Source: Gnetum montanum
Taxonomy: Eukaryota; Streptophyta; Gnetopsida; Gnetales; Gnetaceae
Direction: 5' to 3'
DNA length: 64,000 nt
Assembly (NCBI GenBank): GCA_015680685.1
Contig: MNCI01011044.1
Location: forward strand, 95,354 to 159,353
Part shown: positions 1 through 11,859 of the stretch, piece after piece
Numbering within the stretch: position 1 is the first letter of the stretch
Layout of the letters: each line of letters opens with the position of its first letter
Position numbers and translations under genes: made by a program
Notes under the pieces: generated by a model
Seen by the model: the letters and a program-made list of their open reading frames with translations, nothing else
Told to the model about the DNA's origin: nothing
Database searches by the model: none

Positions 1-803
1 AGCATCTCATCAATTCTTGGAAGTGGATACTTATCCTTCTTTGAAGCATCATTTAGATTTCTAAAGTCTACACAAAGCCTTATATCACCATTTTTCTTTC
101 TTACTGGAACGAGGTTAGCAGGCCATGTCAAATATCGTACTAGATATATGATTTGTGCTTGTAACAACTTCTTGATTTCGGCTTCCATAGTTGGTTCAAA
201 TGATGGATTAAAATACCTTTATTTTTGCTTGACTGTTTTGCATCCTTCTATTAAAGGAATCTTATGTGTCATCACATCTTGTCTAAAAGCTTTAAGATCA
301 TCATAAGACCAAGAAAAATTGTCCAAATTATCTTGTAGACATGATAACAAATCTTGCTTGAAACTCAAATCTCTTTCCTTTGTAACATTTAACATCTTCA
401 GCATCTTGTCTAATCCAAAATTCACCACCTTGAAAGTGTGACTATCTAGGTTTTGTATATCCTTTTCAGTAAGTAAATTTTTCTTGAACTCATGCTCCAA
501 GTCAATAATCCTTTTTGGAATGAAATTAGCTCTGGAATTTGATGATGTTTCAGGTATCACTTGACCCTCAAATTCTTGTTTATTTTTCATAAATCTTAGT
601 ACTTGATCGTCATCTTCAAATACTTGTAAATTTCCTATATTATTACGTACTGATGGCTGATGTTCGCCTTCAATCTCGACATTTTTGTAATTTTCTAATA
701 TTCGCATATCCAATGTTGAAGTTGCCCTTGCCAAATCTTCTGCTATAAGATTCTCTGCTCTGTTTATATGCTTTATTTGGCAATGTTGAAACTGGTCTAA
801 CAT
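1..803 (-). pseudogene. A element: protease-RT linker and start of reverse transcriptase
   Basis: Minus-strand pol of a Ty3/gypsy element, entering from the right and leaving the window at position 1. From about 803 to 222 it is an open linker. A TAA at 219-221 stands where a Gln codon would keep the frame open. After it comes a typical RT N-terminus: the TWPANLVPVRKKNG segment, then LCVDFRNLN and YPLPRIDEML near position 1, as in plant gypsy RTs (fingers and palm). The catalytic Asp-Asp box would lie beyond the left edge. Upstream gag-protease (670-2766) is in another frame and overlaps this one, so a frameshift or indel near 800-850 separates them; a single N at 849 lies at that spot. Family assignment is confident; whether the element was ever active cannot be seen. 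Confidence 0.85.
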
Positions 804-2766
804 CTTCCAAGCAATTTTCCTTTAAGGTCTTAAGAATGAGCTCTTTACNCCTCCAACTTCTACTCAATAAGAGGCTATGTGAATCTGGTATGTCTACTAC
901 TTGAATAGTTACTCTACTTCTGGTGTGGGGTTCAGAAGCAATTTCCAATAGGACATTTGGTAATTGACCCACAATCTTTACTCTACTTTTATCCACTTGA
1001 ACAATCTTTTTGTTTGATTTTTCAGGAATCAAACCAAGTTCCTTACATATAGATAATGGCATTATAGTAGATGTGGTTCCAGAATCAATCAAACAATTGT
1101 GCAAGAATTTATCCTTTAATTTCATTTTCAAAAGGAAAGGAGGAGCTTCCTTGTCATACAAAGTCCTTAACTTTTCATCATTTTTAGACACATAACTTAA
1201 CTCTGATTCTCTAGCTCTCGTTTTACCTTTAATGAATTCTAAACCCTTTCTTTGTTGATCTCCTATTTGAAGCAACTGATAGAGGCTAATATTGTCTTTG
1301 ACATATTTAAGGTCTTCTATCAAATCATATTCTCCATCACCAATGAAGCTTGATCTCTTTATCCATTTATTAAAAGACTGATTTGGAGTGTTTTTCTCTA
1401 CTTGATTATCTTTACCTTTATTCTTATCCTTTCTACTTCGCTTAAAAGTTCTTCTCTTAGTAGATGGATCAGTAATAATGTTTGGGGTTCTAGAAGTAGT
1501 TAGTCTTTCCTTAGATCGAAGACTATATCCATTTTCCTCATTGTTATTACATTCTTCATTTGAAGACATATCTTCTTCAGAACTTGATAGAGAAGAAGTA
1601 TCACTAGATCCATTGCTAGAAGATTTACTTGCATAATGAACACTAGATAACTCATTATCAGATTCAATATCAAGAAAGTTGGACATAATAAGATCACTTT
1701 CATCCTCATCTTCTACTAACTTAGTGTCTTGATGTTTATGCTTTCTATTTTTCCTTTCTTCCTTGATATTAACTCTTGCCAATGCTTTTTCAAGCTTCAC
1801 TATTTTGTTAGACATATCTCTCATTAATTGTCCTTTTTCAGATCCTACTCTTTCATGTTCTTGCTCTATCTTAACATGAGATGGACCTGGTAAAGCTTTA
1901 AATTGAGCAAAATCTTGCATAGGAATCATAACTCTTTCTTCTCTTTTTTGAATTGCAATATTTTCTTCAGGATTCAAGTTCAACTGTTTTTCTAACTGTA
2001 TAGCTTCACTAAAGTAGTCATTTAGTGTAGTTAAGTTTGGAGTTCTCCTTAACCAAATTGAAATGTTGGGGTTGACAGCCTTAAGGTAAGTTTCCTTAAG
2101 CATTTCTTCTGATGGCCTATATTGCCTTTGAAAGAGTCCACAAATTCGTTGAAACTTAATGTTGAAATCTCTAATTGACTCTTTAACTCCTTGCTTAGCT
2201 TGTATCAGCCCACAGTATAGTTGTTGTTGATCTAATTGATTACCAAACTGGGCTAAGAAAAGATTCTTCATGTCATCCCAACTTGTAATACTATTACTTG
2301 GTAAGTTTGAATACCAAATCTGAGCCATATCCTTTAGATTTGATACAAACAACCTACAAGCTTGATCTTGATGTTGAATATTTGCATGAGCTAAAGCTAA
2401 CTCAAACATGTGAATATATTCTTCAGCTAAATAAGCTTTTCCAGGAATAAAAGGCTCAGGCAAATATTTGTAAACTACCTTAGGAATATCATTGTAATTT
2501 TGAAATCCTAATGGTGTAACTCCTTGCCAAGGATTTGCCATCCTATTCCTTTGAAATGTTGAACTCTTAGACTTTCTAGATCTTCTCTTACGAATTGATA
2601 AACCAGAGATAATGGGTGATCTTCTTGATCTTCTAGTTTTCACTCCACTACTTGTTCCCAATTCAGAAACTTTCTTTTGTTCTTCTTCTGATGAAGAATC
2701 AGTCTTAGAATCTAGAATATCTTTTGAAACTTTGAAACTTTCCAAACTATGAAATTTCTTGGTCAT
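670..2766 (-). CDS. A element gag-protease polyprotein (698 codons)
   Basis: Long minus-strand ORF starting at 2766, about 90 bases downstream of the PBS. It begins with a Lys/Ser/Arg-rich basic region, then a retrotransposon gag core around residues 78-270 (MANPWQGVTPLGFQ, then the WYSNLPSNSITSWDDMKNLF and FNIKFQRICG segments typical of Ty3/gypsy capsid). An acidic, Ser-rich stretch follows (about residues 350-420) and then a retropepsin-like aspartic protease whose active site reads LIDSGTTSTIM near residue 560. I see no zinc knuckle. The single N at 849 falls in the C-terminal part, after which the frame leaves the RT-linker frame. It is the longest open frame in the window and lacks internal stops, so this A copy is younger than the B, E and F copies. 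Product: structural and processing proteins of the particle. Confidence 0.88.
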   Translation of the reverse strand: MTKKFHSLESFKVSKDILDSKTDSSSEEEQKKVSELGTSSGVKTRRSRRSPIISGLSIRKRRSRKSKSSTFQRNRMANPWQGVTPLGFQNYNDIPKVVYKYLPEPFIPGKAYLAEEYIHMFELALAHANIQHQDQACRLFVSNLKDMAQIWYSNLPSNSITSWDDMKNLFLAQFGNQLDQQQLYCGLIQAKQGVKESIRDFNIKFQRICGLFQRQYRPSEEMLKETYLKAVNPNISIWLRRTPNLTTLNDYFSEAIQLEKQLNLNPEENIAIQKREERVMIPMQDFAQFKALPGPSHVKIEQEHERVGSEKGQLMRDMSNKIVKLEKALARVNIKEERKNRKHKHQDTKLVEDEDESDLIMSNFLDIESDNELSSVHYASKSSSNGSSDTSSLSSSEEDMSSNEECNNNEENGYSLRSKERLTTSRTPNIITDPSTKRRTFKRSRKDKNKGKDNQVEKNTPNQSFNKWIKRSSFIGDGEYDLIEDLKYVKDNISLYQLLQIGDQQRKGLEFIKGKTRARESELSYVSKNDEKLRTLYDKEAPPFLLKMKLKDKFLHNCLIDSGTTSTIMPLSICKELGLIPEKSNKKIVQVDKSRVKIVGQLPNVLLEIASEPHTRSRVTIQVVDIPDSHSLLLSRSWRXKELILKTLKENCLEDVRPVSTLPNKAYKQSRESYSRRFGKGNFNIGYANIRKLQKCRD

Positions 2767-2858
2767 GAACTGAAAATAGTATCTAATTCTTAAGCCTTAC
2801 AAATAATTGTTGATGTACTAAAAGTATAAGGCTTATGAACCTAGAGGCTTAATTTTCA

Positions 2859-2876
2859 GCCCTCCTTCTAGCGCCA
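2859..2876 (-). other. Primer-binding site of the A element
   Basis: On the minus strand the 18 bases TGGCGCTAGAAGGAGGGC lie seven bases inside the LTR end at 2884. A PBS begins with TGG (complement of tRNA CCA) just inside the 5' LTR, as here. The same or nearly the same sequence recurs next to every other LTR of the window (22031, 29174, 31162, 50221, 53722, 55813). I could not assign the priming tRNA from memory. Confidence 0.8.
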
Positions 2877-2883
2877 AAAGAAC

Positions 2884-4440
2884 TGTTGGCGACCGTTTGG
2901 GACGCGACCGCCAACGAGTGTCCTCGAACAGGATTTAGGTGCCTGCTGGTCTCTGGCAACACCAAGGCCCAGATACCTCCAAATAAACTCAGTAGTTAAT
3001 GTGAGTATGTGTGTGTGCTGTTGCGGCGTGCGGTTGTGAGAAATGTAACGATTGCGTTGTGTGTAAACTACAAATGACTTACTTTAAAGAGATTCAGCCA
3101 ACTTTGCCAAGTACTGTGAGTTGTTGAAAATTTCCTATTTTGTTCAACTGCCTAGTCTACGCGGTCCTTATAATACCTACTTGTAACAAATAAAATTTTG
3201 CAAAAACATTTGAGCACAACTCCGCAATCTACTCCTAATTTTCCCCAGAGAAAGAGATAGTTCCACAAGAAAACTAGAAATAGAGCAAGATTCGATGGAA
3301 ATAAGCAGAAAAGAAAAGAAAGCAGATTTGTGTAGACCTCAAATATTTAAACAAGGTAAAATGACACGAGTAAACACTTCGCAATAAAGCTATCCCAAAT
3401 TCAATATCTACGAATTGTTCAAACTTCCAAGGCTCAAACAAGCAATATCTTCAAGACAATCCTACTATGCTACCAAAAATTGCTGCGTAAACTACCACGT
3501 ACGAGACTCCATTTTGACTAGATAATAGATGTCAACGATTGCATTCAAACAGAACCTTTAAAAGACTTGACAATTTATGATTGAAGTACCACGGGAATTC
3601 ACTTTATAGATAAAAAGAAGCTATTCTGGTCCTATCAAAATACCAAAGATTTTCTGAACCCTCTCGACTACTGAAATGTTCAACGGCGTGACTACAAACA
3701 GAGGCTCTCTTACAACAATCCCAATAGCAGTTCCCACACGTTGCACAATAATGAAATTTACTACTAAAATGCTCTTAAGGCTTTTAAACACAAGCGCTTC
3801 TATGGCAAAATTTTAATAGAAATTTCTATCGGGCAACAAGAACAACAAGAGCAATCTAAAAATCCCAAAATTACTTGCCAAGGATGATACTATCTAAACC
3901 ACTAGCTAAACAATTTAAACAAAACAAAAAATGAAATGCATAACTCACAGGACCATGACAAAGAGGCTGAAATCTTTATTCTAGCAAGCCATCTTACAAG
4001 CAATCGTCACGATTTATTCTTTACAAAGCTCTTCTCAAGACCCCAAGTGTGTGTCCAAGTGAGAGCCCAAGTGCTAACTAGTAGCCTTCCAAAGTGTAAT
4101 GTATGAGACCTCCCAAAATTCCCAATGTTATGTGAAGTCTTCCTGATCCTTGATCCCTAAAGCCTTTTTATAGGGTTCAAAGGTAGGTAGGGAAGTTACA
4201 ATTTTCAAAAATATCCCAAAAATATCTCACCTAACTTTTCTCCCAAGTAATTGGACTATCCAATCATAAAATTACTTGCCCAACAAGCTAGGAGGTTACT
4301 TGTCCAACAAGTTAGGTAAGTTACAACAATTTTGGGTGGTTGTAACCACCAAAGAGATAAAAAGGCTACAATTTAGTTATAAATGTTATAGTTATAAATA
4401 AAAGGGATAATAGCCAAGTATCTCCTTTTATAGGATGTTA
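2884..4440 (-). mobile_element. LTR-A1, 5' LTR of the A element (right edge approximate)
   Basis: The LTR is in minus orientation: its 3' end reads ...GGTCGCCAACA at 2884 (plus strand TGTTGGCGACC), directly followed by PBS and gag. A TATA box on the minus strand (TATAAAAA at 4165-4172) would start transcription leftward into gag. Two diverged copies occur at 9758-11130 (same orientation) and 13596-14886 (inverted). The right edge is set by loss of similarity and a CA-like end near 4440 and may be off by tens of bases. Confidence 0.75.
4165..4172 (-). promoter_or_regulatory. TATA box of LTR-A1
   Basis: Plus-strand TTTTTATA, read TATAAAAA on the minus strand, about 1280 bases upstream of the LTR 3' end. 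The matching boxes in the sister LTRs are at 10959-10966 (minus) and 13690-13697 (plus), which fixes the orientation of each LTR. Confidence 0.6.
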
Positions 4441-5816
4441 CACAAATATCCCATCATTGTCCTTTCCCTTTTAATTCCTTTGTAGTGATAGAGATAGTAA
4501 CCATGGATTTGATGCATGGGTTGATATGTAAATATACATACATGTATATAACTGAATGCATAAGTGGATTTGTAATTTCACATTTTAATTTGTGGCACCC
4601 CTAATGTAATTCCAGGGCCAATTCTACCCTTATGTTCTCTACACTTTATTTTATTTCTAAACCCATGTACTAGTAATTGCTGTTCAGATAATAACGATTT
4701 CAAGAACAAGGGGAATAATCAGCTGGTTCATTTCTTCCTCTACGTGAAACCTGTAGAAACAAACACATATGCAAATTGCCACCATGAGAGGAGGTTCTAC
4801 CACAACCGATGGTTTCAATGGAGGGTTTTGGAGCTGCTGAGAACGTGAGGAAAGTGCTGGGCCCTTCTTCTTTCTGCTCGTCACTGCCCATCCATCTTTC
4901 TCAGGTGTGAAGTCTTTCCCTGCTGATTCTGCAGCATCCTTAGGCACCCGCGCTGATGGTCATGGCTTAATAGCCAACACTCAAGGTGACGCTCGGGCTT
5001 GCGTGCAAGACAATGGCAATGGCAGAGGCCAAAAAAACTCCTATAATAGCACTTGCGGTAGTAGCAGTGGTGGCAAAGGGATGATTTTCGATGCAGGTGC
5101 TCTTCAGCAGTGATAAGGGTTTCAGTGTGAATAGGCCAAATCAACTAGAGCCTCCCAACAACCTCTTTGAAGGTCACGTCCACCGAGAATATCAACGACG
5201 TTGGCAGCGATGAAGAAATAGACCCGCTGGCTGCATTCACAACAGGGAGAAAGAAAAAAAAACAAATGAATGCCTTGAAATGCTGGACGCTGCCACCAAG
5301 ACCATCGATGTCATTCAAAGCCATTTAGGGCCATTTCAGGAATGAATGGTAATAATCCAGTTATGCCTGATATTTGCAGATTTGAGAAGAATACTTCTAT
5401 TGTCATGCCCTGACTGTTTTTGAAAATGATGCTTTTTGGTAGAGTATTTTTGGTCTTGCAAGATAGGGCCAAAAACATGAACTAAATAATGATTAATCAA
5501 GGAATTTATTATTTTTCATTTCTAATTCCATTTTCCTTCTTTTATTCTGTGCCAGTACCCAAACGATCAATTCCTGAACATATCTCTGGCAATGAAAAAT
5601 TCCTTGCTTTTCAATTTATTCATTATTGGCACATTATCTCTTGCAATCTTTATTCCTTGTCTTTCATATGTGCATCATTTTTTTTCACCAATAATTTTAT
5701 GGTCTCCCTTAGATCTCATACCAATGGTATGAAATGGCACACTTACACTCTCCCATAATAATAATAATATTCACAATAAGTCTTATTGTTCCATGAAATG
5801 GCCAAATGTGCCAACA
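4441..5816. other. Unclassified stretch, no gag or pol similarity
   Basis: I cannot place this 1.4 kb in any of the element families. Around 4684-5110 there is GC-richer, coding-like DNA on both strands. On the minus strand a frame includes DGWAVTSRKKKGP at about 4830-4890, and another frame a hydrophobic run (TTASAIIGVFLASAIAIVL) near 5020-5080, but they are in different frames and broken. From 5340 to 5780 it is AT-rich with no convincing gene. It ends at 5789-5816 with a motif (TTCCATGAAATGG...CCAACA) also present twice near 12.6-12.9 kb. It could hold a decayed host-gene fragment or an unknown element. Confidence 0.4.
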
Positions 5817-8330
5817 ATCACATTCCATGTGAGGCCAGTAGTATCCTAAGCATCGAATTTTGGGAGCCATAGCCCTGGGTGCTATGTGTCCACTGCATAG
5901 TCTCTCATGTATCTCATTAATGACTTTATGTGTTTCCTCACCACACAAGCATACCATCAATACCCCATCGTAGGAACATCGATAGAGGGCATCATTTCCC
6001 ATGAGGACGTACTACTAAGCATGATTGTGGATCACATCCCTCTGAGTGGATGTCAATCATTTCAGGGGTTCACCGTATTACAGGTAAGCCTTGATATTGG
6101 CGTACCATTCCTGGGTATCCATGAAACTAGAAAATTCCATGTGTTTTCCTTGAATGATAGGTTCTATGCATTCTATAATTGAGGTTGGCAGGTTTTCTAG
6201 AGAACGCGATGGAACATTTAGCATGAGGGTAGCTAGAGTGTATGCCATAGCATTTTCATTATGTGGCATGTGTTGCACATCTACAGTTGCGAATTTCTTA
6301 GGTAGGCTTTTTCCTAGATGGCAATAGGGTTGCAGGTATGTAGCCTTGTAGGCGAAGACTTTGGTGACCTGATTCACCACTAATTTTGAATCTCATCGGA
6401 TGGTAAAATTTCATATGCATAGCTCTTGGGAAGTTAACAGGCCTCTGAGTAGCCCTTCATACTCTACCACGTTGTTGGTATAGGGGAACGTAAATTGGCA
6501 AGCAGATGGGAGTATTTCCCGTGAGAGGAACGTAATTATGATAGCGGCACTACCCCCTCACATGGTTGATGCATCATCGAAGTGTAGTATGGCCTCAAGA
6601 TGTGATGGGATGACGTGGACATTGCTAACGTATTTGTCTAGGAATTCAGGATCTATGGTTGCATGGTCATCGATCGATGAAGCCATGAGTTGGGTTGCTA
6701 TGGCTTGACCTTTTGTCAATGATTAGCTTACGTAGCGTAGATCAAATTCCATGGTTATTGCTTTCCATCGGGCTATTCTGCTACTTTCATACAAGTTACC
6801 GGTGATAGCCTAGAGTACGTTACTCTTGCAAATGATGTTGGCTATGCTACAAAACAAGTAGTGTAATCACCTTTTTAGTGTCAATACAAAGGCCAGGCAG
6901 TTCCTCTCTACTTCATTGTACCTCTTCTCATGTGCTACCAGCGCGTGACATAGATAATACACTGATATTTCAGAGCCATCATCCTGCTTATGACATAAAA
7001 ATGTCACGATAGATGTATTGGAGGTGGCAAAGTAGATGAAAAAAGGTTTATCCCCTTGCAGGAAATACATAGTTGGGAGATATAAGTGTTCTTCCTTCAG
7101 GTTGTCAAAGGCTTGTTGGCATTGTGTCATCCATTCAAAGTTAACCCCCTTTTTTAAAAGATGTTGCATGGGGTGTAACTTGTCTGTCAGTCTTTCTATA
7201 AACGTACGGATGAATTGCACTCTCCCTTGTAAACCGCATAACTCTTTAAGGTCTATGGGTGGCACTAGGTTAACGATGGCCTTGACTTTGTCAAGGTCTA
7301 CTCATATTCCTACCTCTGATATGACGAATCCTAGCATGCATCTGGTTCTTACCTTGAAGATGCACTTCTTGGGGTTAAGTTGTAGATCATGCCTACAGTA
7401 GCACTTGAGGATTACCCCCATGTCATGTCGGTGATCGATTGCTTCCTTGGACTTGACTGCTATGCCGTCTACATAATCTTTTAAAGTTTCTAAGATGTAT
7501 TCATTGAAGATGTATGTCATGGACCACTGATAAGTTGTTCCAGCATTCTTAATCCCTAAGGGCATCATAGTATAGTAGAAGGTCCCCGAGGGGCTCATGA
7601 AAGTTGTGGATAATTGATGCTCTGGGTTAATGTAGATCTGGTTGTATCCAGAGAAACCATCCATGAAGGATAATAGAGCATGACCAATCATGGTATCGAT
7701 AAGCTGATCAATGCTTGGGAGCAGGAAGTTGTCTTTGATTGTCAATTTATTTAAGTCTTAAAAATCTATACAGATTTGTATCCCATCCATTTTCTTTAAG
7801 ACCATGATGACATTGGACACCCACTCTGAGTACTCGACTGTGTGGGTGAACCCTACTTCGTAGAGATTGGTGATTTCGTCTCTTACGGCTAATGCTATTT
7901 CCAGCTTAATTTCATGGGCTTTCTATTTGACCACTTTCATGCATGGATCTAGGAAAATATTATGTTGGACTAGTCATGGTTATAAACCCAGCATGTTGCT
8001 GTATGACCACACGAAATCATCGATGTTATCTTGCGGGACTTTAGCCACATCTTTGTGCATTTGCGTATCTAGGAGGGAGCTGAGTTTTAATGCTTTCACC
8101 TCCCCCTTCAACATGGTCATAGGCATCTTGATGAGAGGGTCCTTAGTTATACCTCTGGCCTCTAGGTCTAGAGTTTTGACTGGATACTCAGGCCAGTTTG
8201 GGGATGCTTCTAAGGTTGGTATAGTGCTGGTTATGGTCGACCCCCAGTCAATCATATCAGGGTTCAACTGTCTTGAGAGCTTATCCTATGGTCCTACTAT
8301 CATCAAATTCGTAAAGAGGTCATGGTGAAT
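5817..8330 (-). pseudogene. B1 element pol: RT, RNase H and truncated integrase
   Basis: Decayed minus-strand pol, read right to left. A linker with LNPDMIDWGST and DFVWSY motifs lies at about 8330-7980. RT follows at about 7930-7300: DNFLLPSIDQLID, LSFMDGFSGYNQI, and the catalytic box at 7464-7475, which reads YVDG instead of YVDD. RNase H-like and connection sequence spans 7265-6080 (GLQGRVQFIRTFIERL, then VYYLCHALVAHEKRYNEVERNC). The integrase zinc domain lies at 6002-5817, with the His-His-Cys-Cys pattern of EIHERLCSGHIAPRAMAPKI. The integrase catalytic core and 3' LTR are absent, cut off at 5816 by foreign sequence. Many stops and frameshifts; the Asp to Gly change also removes a catalytic residue. 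The same protein is better preserved in B3 at 36600-39950. Confidence 0.85.
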
Positions 8331-9060
8331 TCCCATCTTCTTCTTGACCTACCATCATAAGATGAAAGTTTGGTTAAGAGATGCTTGCTAAAGATCATGC
8401 ATCAGCAATTTGCAAAGCATCGATGAGGTTGTAAGCATGTCTTTTTAAGATTAATATGGATTGCTCCGTCAGGGTGCAAGAGAGTGGGACTACAGGAGGC
8501 ATAAAACATGCTAGTTCTATGTCATTCGAACGTCCTGTCATGTGAAGTAGTGTTATGCAGAATGAGGGGCTTCACGGATATGGAAAGTGCTAAGTTGCTA
8601 CTACGGAAGTTGAGGCTGCGAGCACGAAATCATTAGTAATTGTGACTTTGCCACAAAAGCTACCAATGCAAGCATGCGGTGGTCGTATTGTAATTTCTAG
8701 GGTCATTAGTTTAAGGTCTTTGCAAATCCCATGTATTATTATTTTTTTTTATAAAAATAATGGGTAGCTGGTTTGAAGCGTGTCAAGATTTAAATGCTAA
8801 TAATGTCATGATGTCGTGTCAAGAATCCTACACTGTACAGGTTACCTCGCATTAATCAGATAGAAAGAGGGAGGTAAGTCTCCCTGATTTGTCATCATAG
8901 CTATTAATAAGGGTCTAACTCCAAAAAATTTGCCACTTTTTCCATAAGAACATAGAGTCCTCATCCGAGCACAAGGCGATTTCTGAACACGAAGCAAGTG
9001 CATCCTCTGGTTGATAAAGCAAGTTTTTGTGGTGAAGGGTGAAAATTTGTAGATGGGACA
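8331..9060 (+). promoter_or_regulatory. B1 intergenic region with antisense-gene promoter
   Basis: Lies between the start of sense pol and the start codon of the opposing gene. A single TAGTTTAAGGTC-type motif is at 8690-8702. From about 8740 the sequence matches the same slot of B3 (40340-40680), including TATTAATA at 8902-8909, which corresponds to TATAAATT at 40537-40544 in B3. The start codon follows about 150 bases downstream in both. I infer a Pol II promoter of the antisense gene; no transcript evidence is available. Confidence 0.5.
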
Positions 9061-9757
9061 ATGGCCCCTAAAATGTATTTGGCACTTGTGAGGGTCAATA
9101 AAGTGAAGAGGTCCTTAGAACGTGCACCACAGGTGTGTGTTGTGGCACAGAAAAGCACAACACTGACTCAATGAGTTGTCATGTACTCTCCATCCTTTTT
9201 GTTTTACATCTTTGGTTGTTCTTTACCCTTCCCTCTCCTTTTTTGTGTTCAGTGTTTATTCTCTACTCTTTGCGTTGCATGTGGTTGCATTGGTTTGACC
9301 TATATAACATTGCTATTGTTGTCTTAGTTGTAAGGGATGTGGGGTTGTAACGTAGCCATACCAAGTTTATTCACATATTTTTTTTGTTACATTGGGCTTT
9401 TGTATCCTTGCTACGCTATGTATGTGGATTGCTTATTTTCCTGTTGGGCTACATGCATATGGTACCTTCAAACACATGTGGTGCTAACATTCGTAGGATG
9501 TGACATGTAGGATGGGGCCAAGGTCTAGATTGATCGTCTTGGACATCGGCGAGTTTCTGTGCCATGTGGGCTGACCAGTTACCAATGCCCATTCTCCTCA
9601 AATACGTTTAAGGGATAGCGTCATCTGGTTTAGGGATGGGGCACAGGATTTTTTACAATTCCTTCTTAATCACTTTAGTGTGCTTTTCTGGTCTTCTTTG
9701 AAGGAGGTAGAATCATCCAACATCTTAGATACCATGTTTCCTAGGGCAAGTCATGGT
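9061..9757 (+). pseudogene. B1 antisense gene, exons 1 and 2 (5' part)
   Basis: Exon 1 starts at ATG 9061 (MAPKMYLALVRVNKVKRSLE) and ends near 9170, where the B3 donor GTGAGT has become ATGAGT. B3 has the same exon at 40683 (MAPKTHLALVKVEVVKKALE). Exon 2 begins after an AG near 9500 and runs with several stops until 9757, where an A-family LTR interrupts it. The gene resumes at 17270 inside exon 3; about 430 bases relative to B3 are missing at the junction. Function unknown; it is read opposite to gag and pol. Confidence 0.7.
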
Positions 9758-11130
9758 TGTTGGTGATCGTTTGGGATGCGACAGCCAACGAGTGTCCTCG
9801 AATAGGATTTAGGTGCTTGCTGGTCTCTGGCAACACCAAGCCCCAGATACCTCCAAAAGGACTTACTAGTTTATGTGAGTATGTGTGTGTGCTGTTGTGG
9901 TGTGTAGTTGTGAAAAATGAGACGATTGCATTGTCTGTAAGCTACAAATGTCTTATCTTAAAGAGATTCAACCAACTTTGCCAAGTACTATGAGTTTTTG
10001 AGAGTTTCTATTTTGTTCAACTACCTAGTCTATGCGGTCCTTATAATACCTACTTGTAACAAATAAAATTTTGCAAAAAAATTTGAGCACAACTCCACGA
10101 ATCTACTTCTAATTTTCCCTAGAGAAAGAGATAGTTCCACAAGAAAACTAGAAATAGAGCAAGATTCAATGGAAATAGAGAAAAAAAAAGTAGATTTGTG
10201 TTAAGACCTCAAATATTTAAACAAGATAAAATGACATGAGTAAACACTTTGTAATAAATCTATCCCAAATTCAATAACTATGAATTGTTCAAGCTTCCAA
10301 GGCTCAAATAAGTAATTTCTTCAAGACAATCTTACTATGCTACCAAAAAATTGCTGCATAAACTATCATGTACGAGACTCCATTTTGGCTAGATAATGGA
10401 CGTCAATAATTGCATTCAGCAGAACCCTCAAAAGACTTGATAATTTCTGATTGAAATACCATGGAGATTCACTTTAAAGATAGAAAGAATCTATTCTGGT
10501 CCCATCAAAATATCAAAGATTTTCTAAACCCTCTTGACTATTAAATCGTTCCACGACATGACTACAAGTAGAGGCTCTCTTACTACTAAAATGCTCTTAA
10601 GGCTTTCAAACACAAGCACATCTATGGAAAAATTTTAATAGAAATCTTCTATTATGCAACTAGAATAATAAGAGCAATCTAAACATCCCAAAATTACTTG
10701 CCAAGGATGATACTATCTAAACCATTAGCTAAGTAATTTAAAAAAAATAAAAAATAAAATATATAACTCATAGGACTATGACAAAGAGGCTAAAATATTT
10801 TCATTAGTAGGTCATCTAACAAGCAATTTTTCACACTTTCTTCATTACAAATATCTTCCAAGACTCAAAGTGTGTCTCCAGGTGAGAGCCCAAGTGCTAG
10901 CTAGTAATTTTCCAAAGTGTGATAAGTGAGACCCCACTTTTCTCTTATCCTTAAAGCCTTTTTATAGGGTTAAAAAGGTAGTTACATACAGAAAAATATC
11001 TTAACTAACTTCTCTCCCAAGTAACTTGCCCAACAAGTTAGGAAGTATTGAATTAGGAAGCTAGGAAGTTAGGAGAGATATTGTAAATATTGCTTTTGTG
11101 AATAATGAAAAATAAGTCTAATAGCTCCAC
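9758..11130 (-). mobile_element. LTR-A2 inserted in the B1 antisense gene
   Basis: Starts TGTTGGTGATCGTTTGGGATG, matching LTR-A1 with many substitutions, and keeps the minus-strand TATA box at 10959-10966. Similarity fades near 11130. It has no adjoining PBS or gag, so it is a solo LTR or the remnant of a larger A element. It cuts exon 2 of the B1 antisense gene at 9757/9758. Confidence 0.75.
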
Positions 11131-11859
11131 ATAATTTTTATTTTCATTTTAATTTGTTTAAAATTGATTTTTAAATACTATTGAAGATCTAGTAATTTTA
11201 TGAACTAGATGATGGTAAAAAGATAATACAATAGTAGACATTAGTGGTAGTAAAAAGACAATAATTTATCTTCATTTTCCCCCTATGTAAAATTTTTTTT
11301 GATGGCTTAAAATACAAAGTCCAAATGTGCAGGCACCAGGCCTAGAACTACTAGTAAATAATTTCAAATTATCCTTCACTGCAAAAAATCATTATCAACT
11401 TCCACCGTAGAAGAATGCTCTACTGCTCCATCCAACATCATTGTTGTGTAGTGTTCAGTTGCTGGAGAGCCAATGGTGTGGGCGCATCTGCAATCACCAT
11501 CTGTCTCTAGTGGAGAATAGACACCTTCCTTGTCCTTGTGAGTGCTCAGTATTTTCTGCATATTATCGACCACAACTGTAGGCACAGGTGCAGACACTGT
11601 ACCGGAGATAATTTGGACCTCTAGCTTGGTTTTCCACACTACTGATCCACACAACATGGCTACCAACGTGGCACTTAGGGCATTGAAATACCAGCAACAC
11701 AGCAAGCACGACAACATTCGTAGCATCGGTGATGTTGCCGCCATGCATCATTATCCACAACACAATTACCATCGCGTACCACTGAACAATGATGCCCTTT
11801 CTTGAAAGCTACTCGTACATGCATTACTGAGTGTTGCATCCACCGCCTACGTTTTAGCC

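Noticed and set aside
1-4440. Endogenous caulimovirus instead of LTR retrotransposon
   Set aside because: LTR, PBS and gag-protease-RT order and an integrase in the sister copy (15138-15775) fit Ty3/gypsy; no movement-protein-like frame is seen.
11376-11805. Open frames on both strands at 11376-11805 as a gene
   Set aside because: No recognisable motif, overlapping on both strands, no splice or start context to prefer either.
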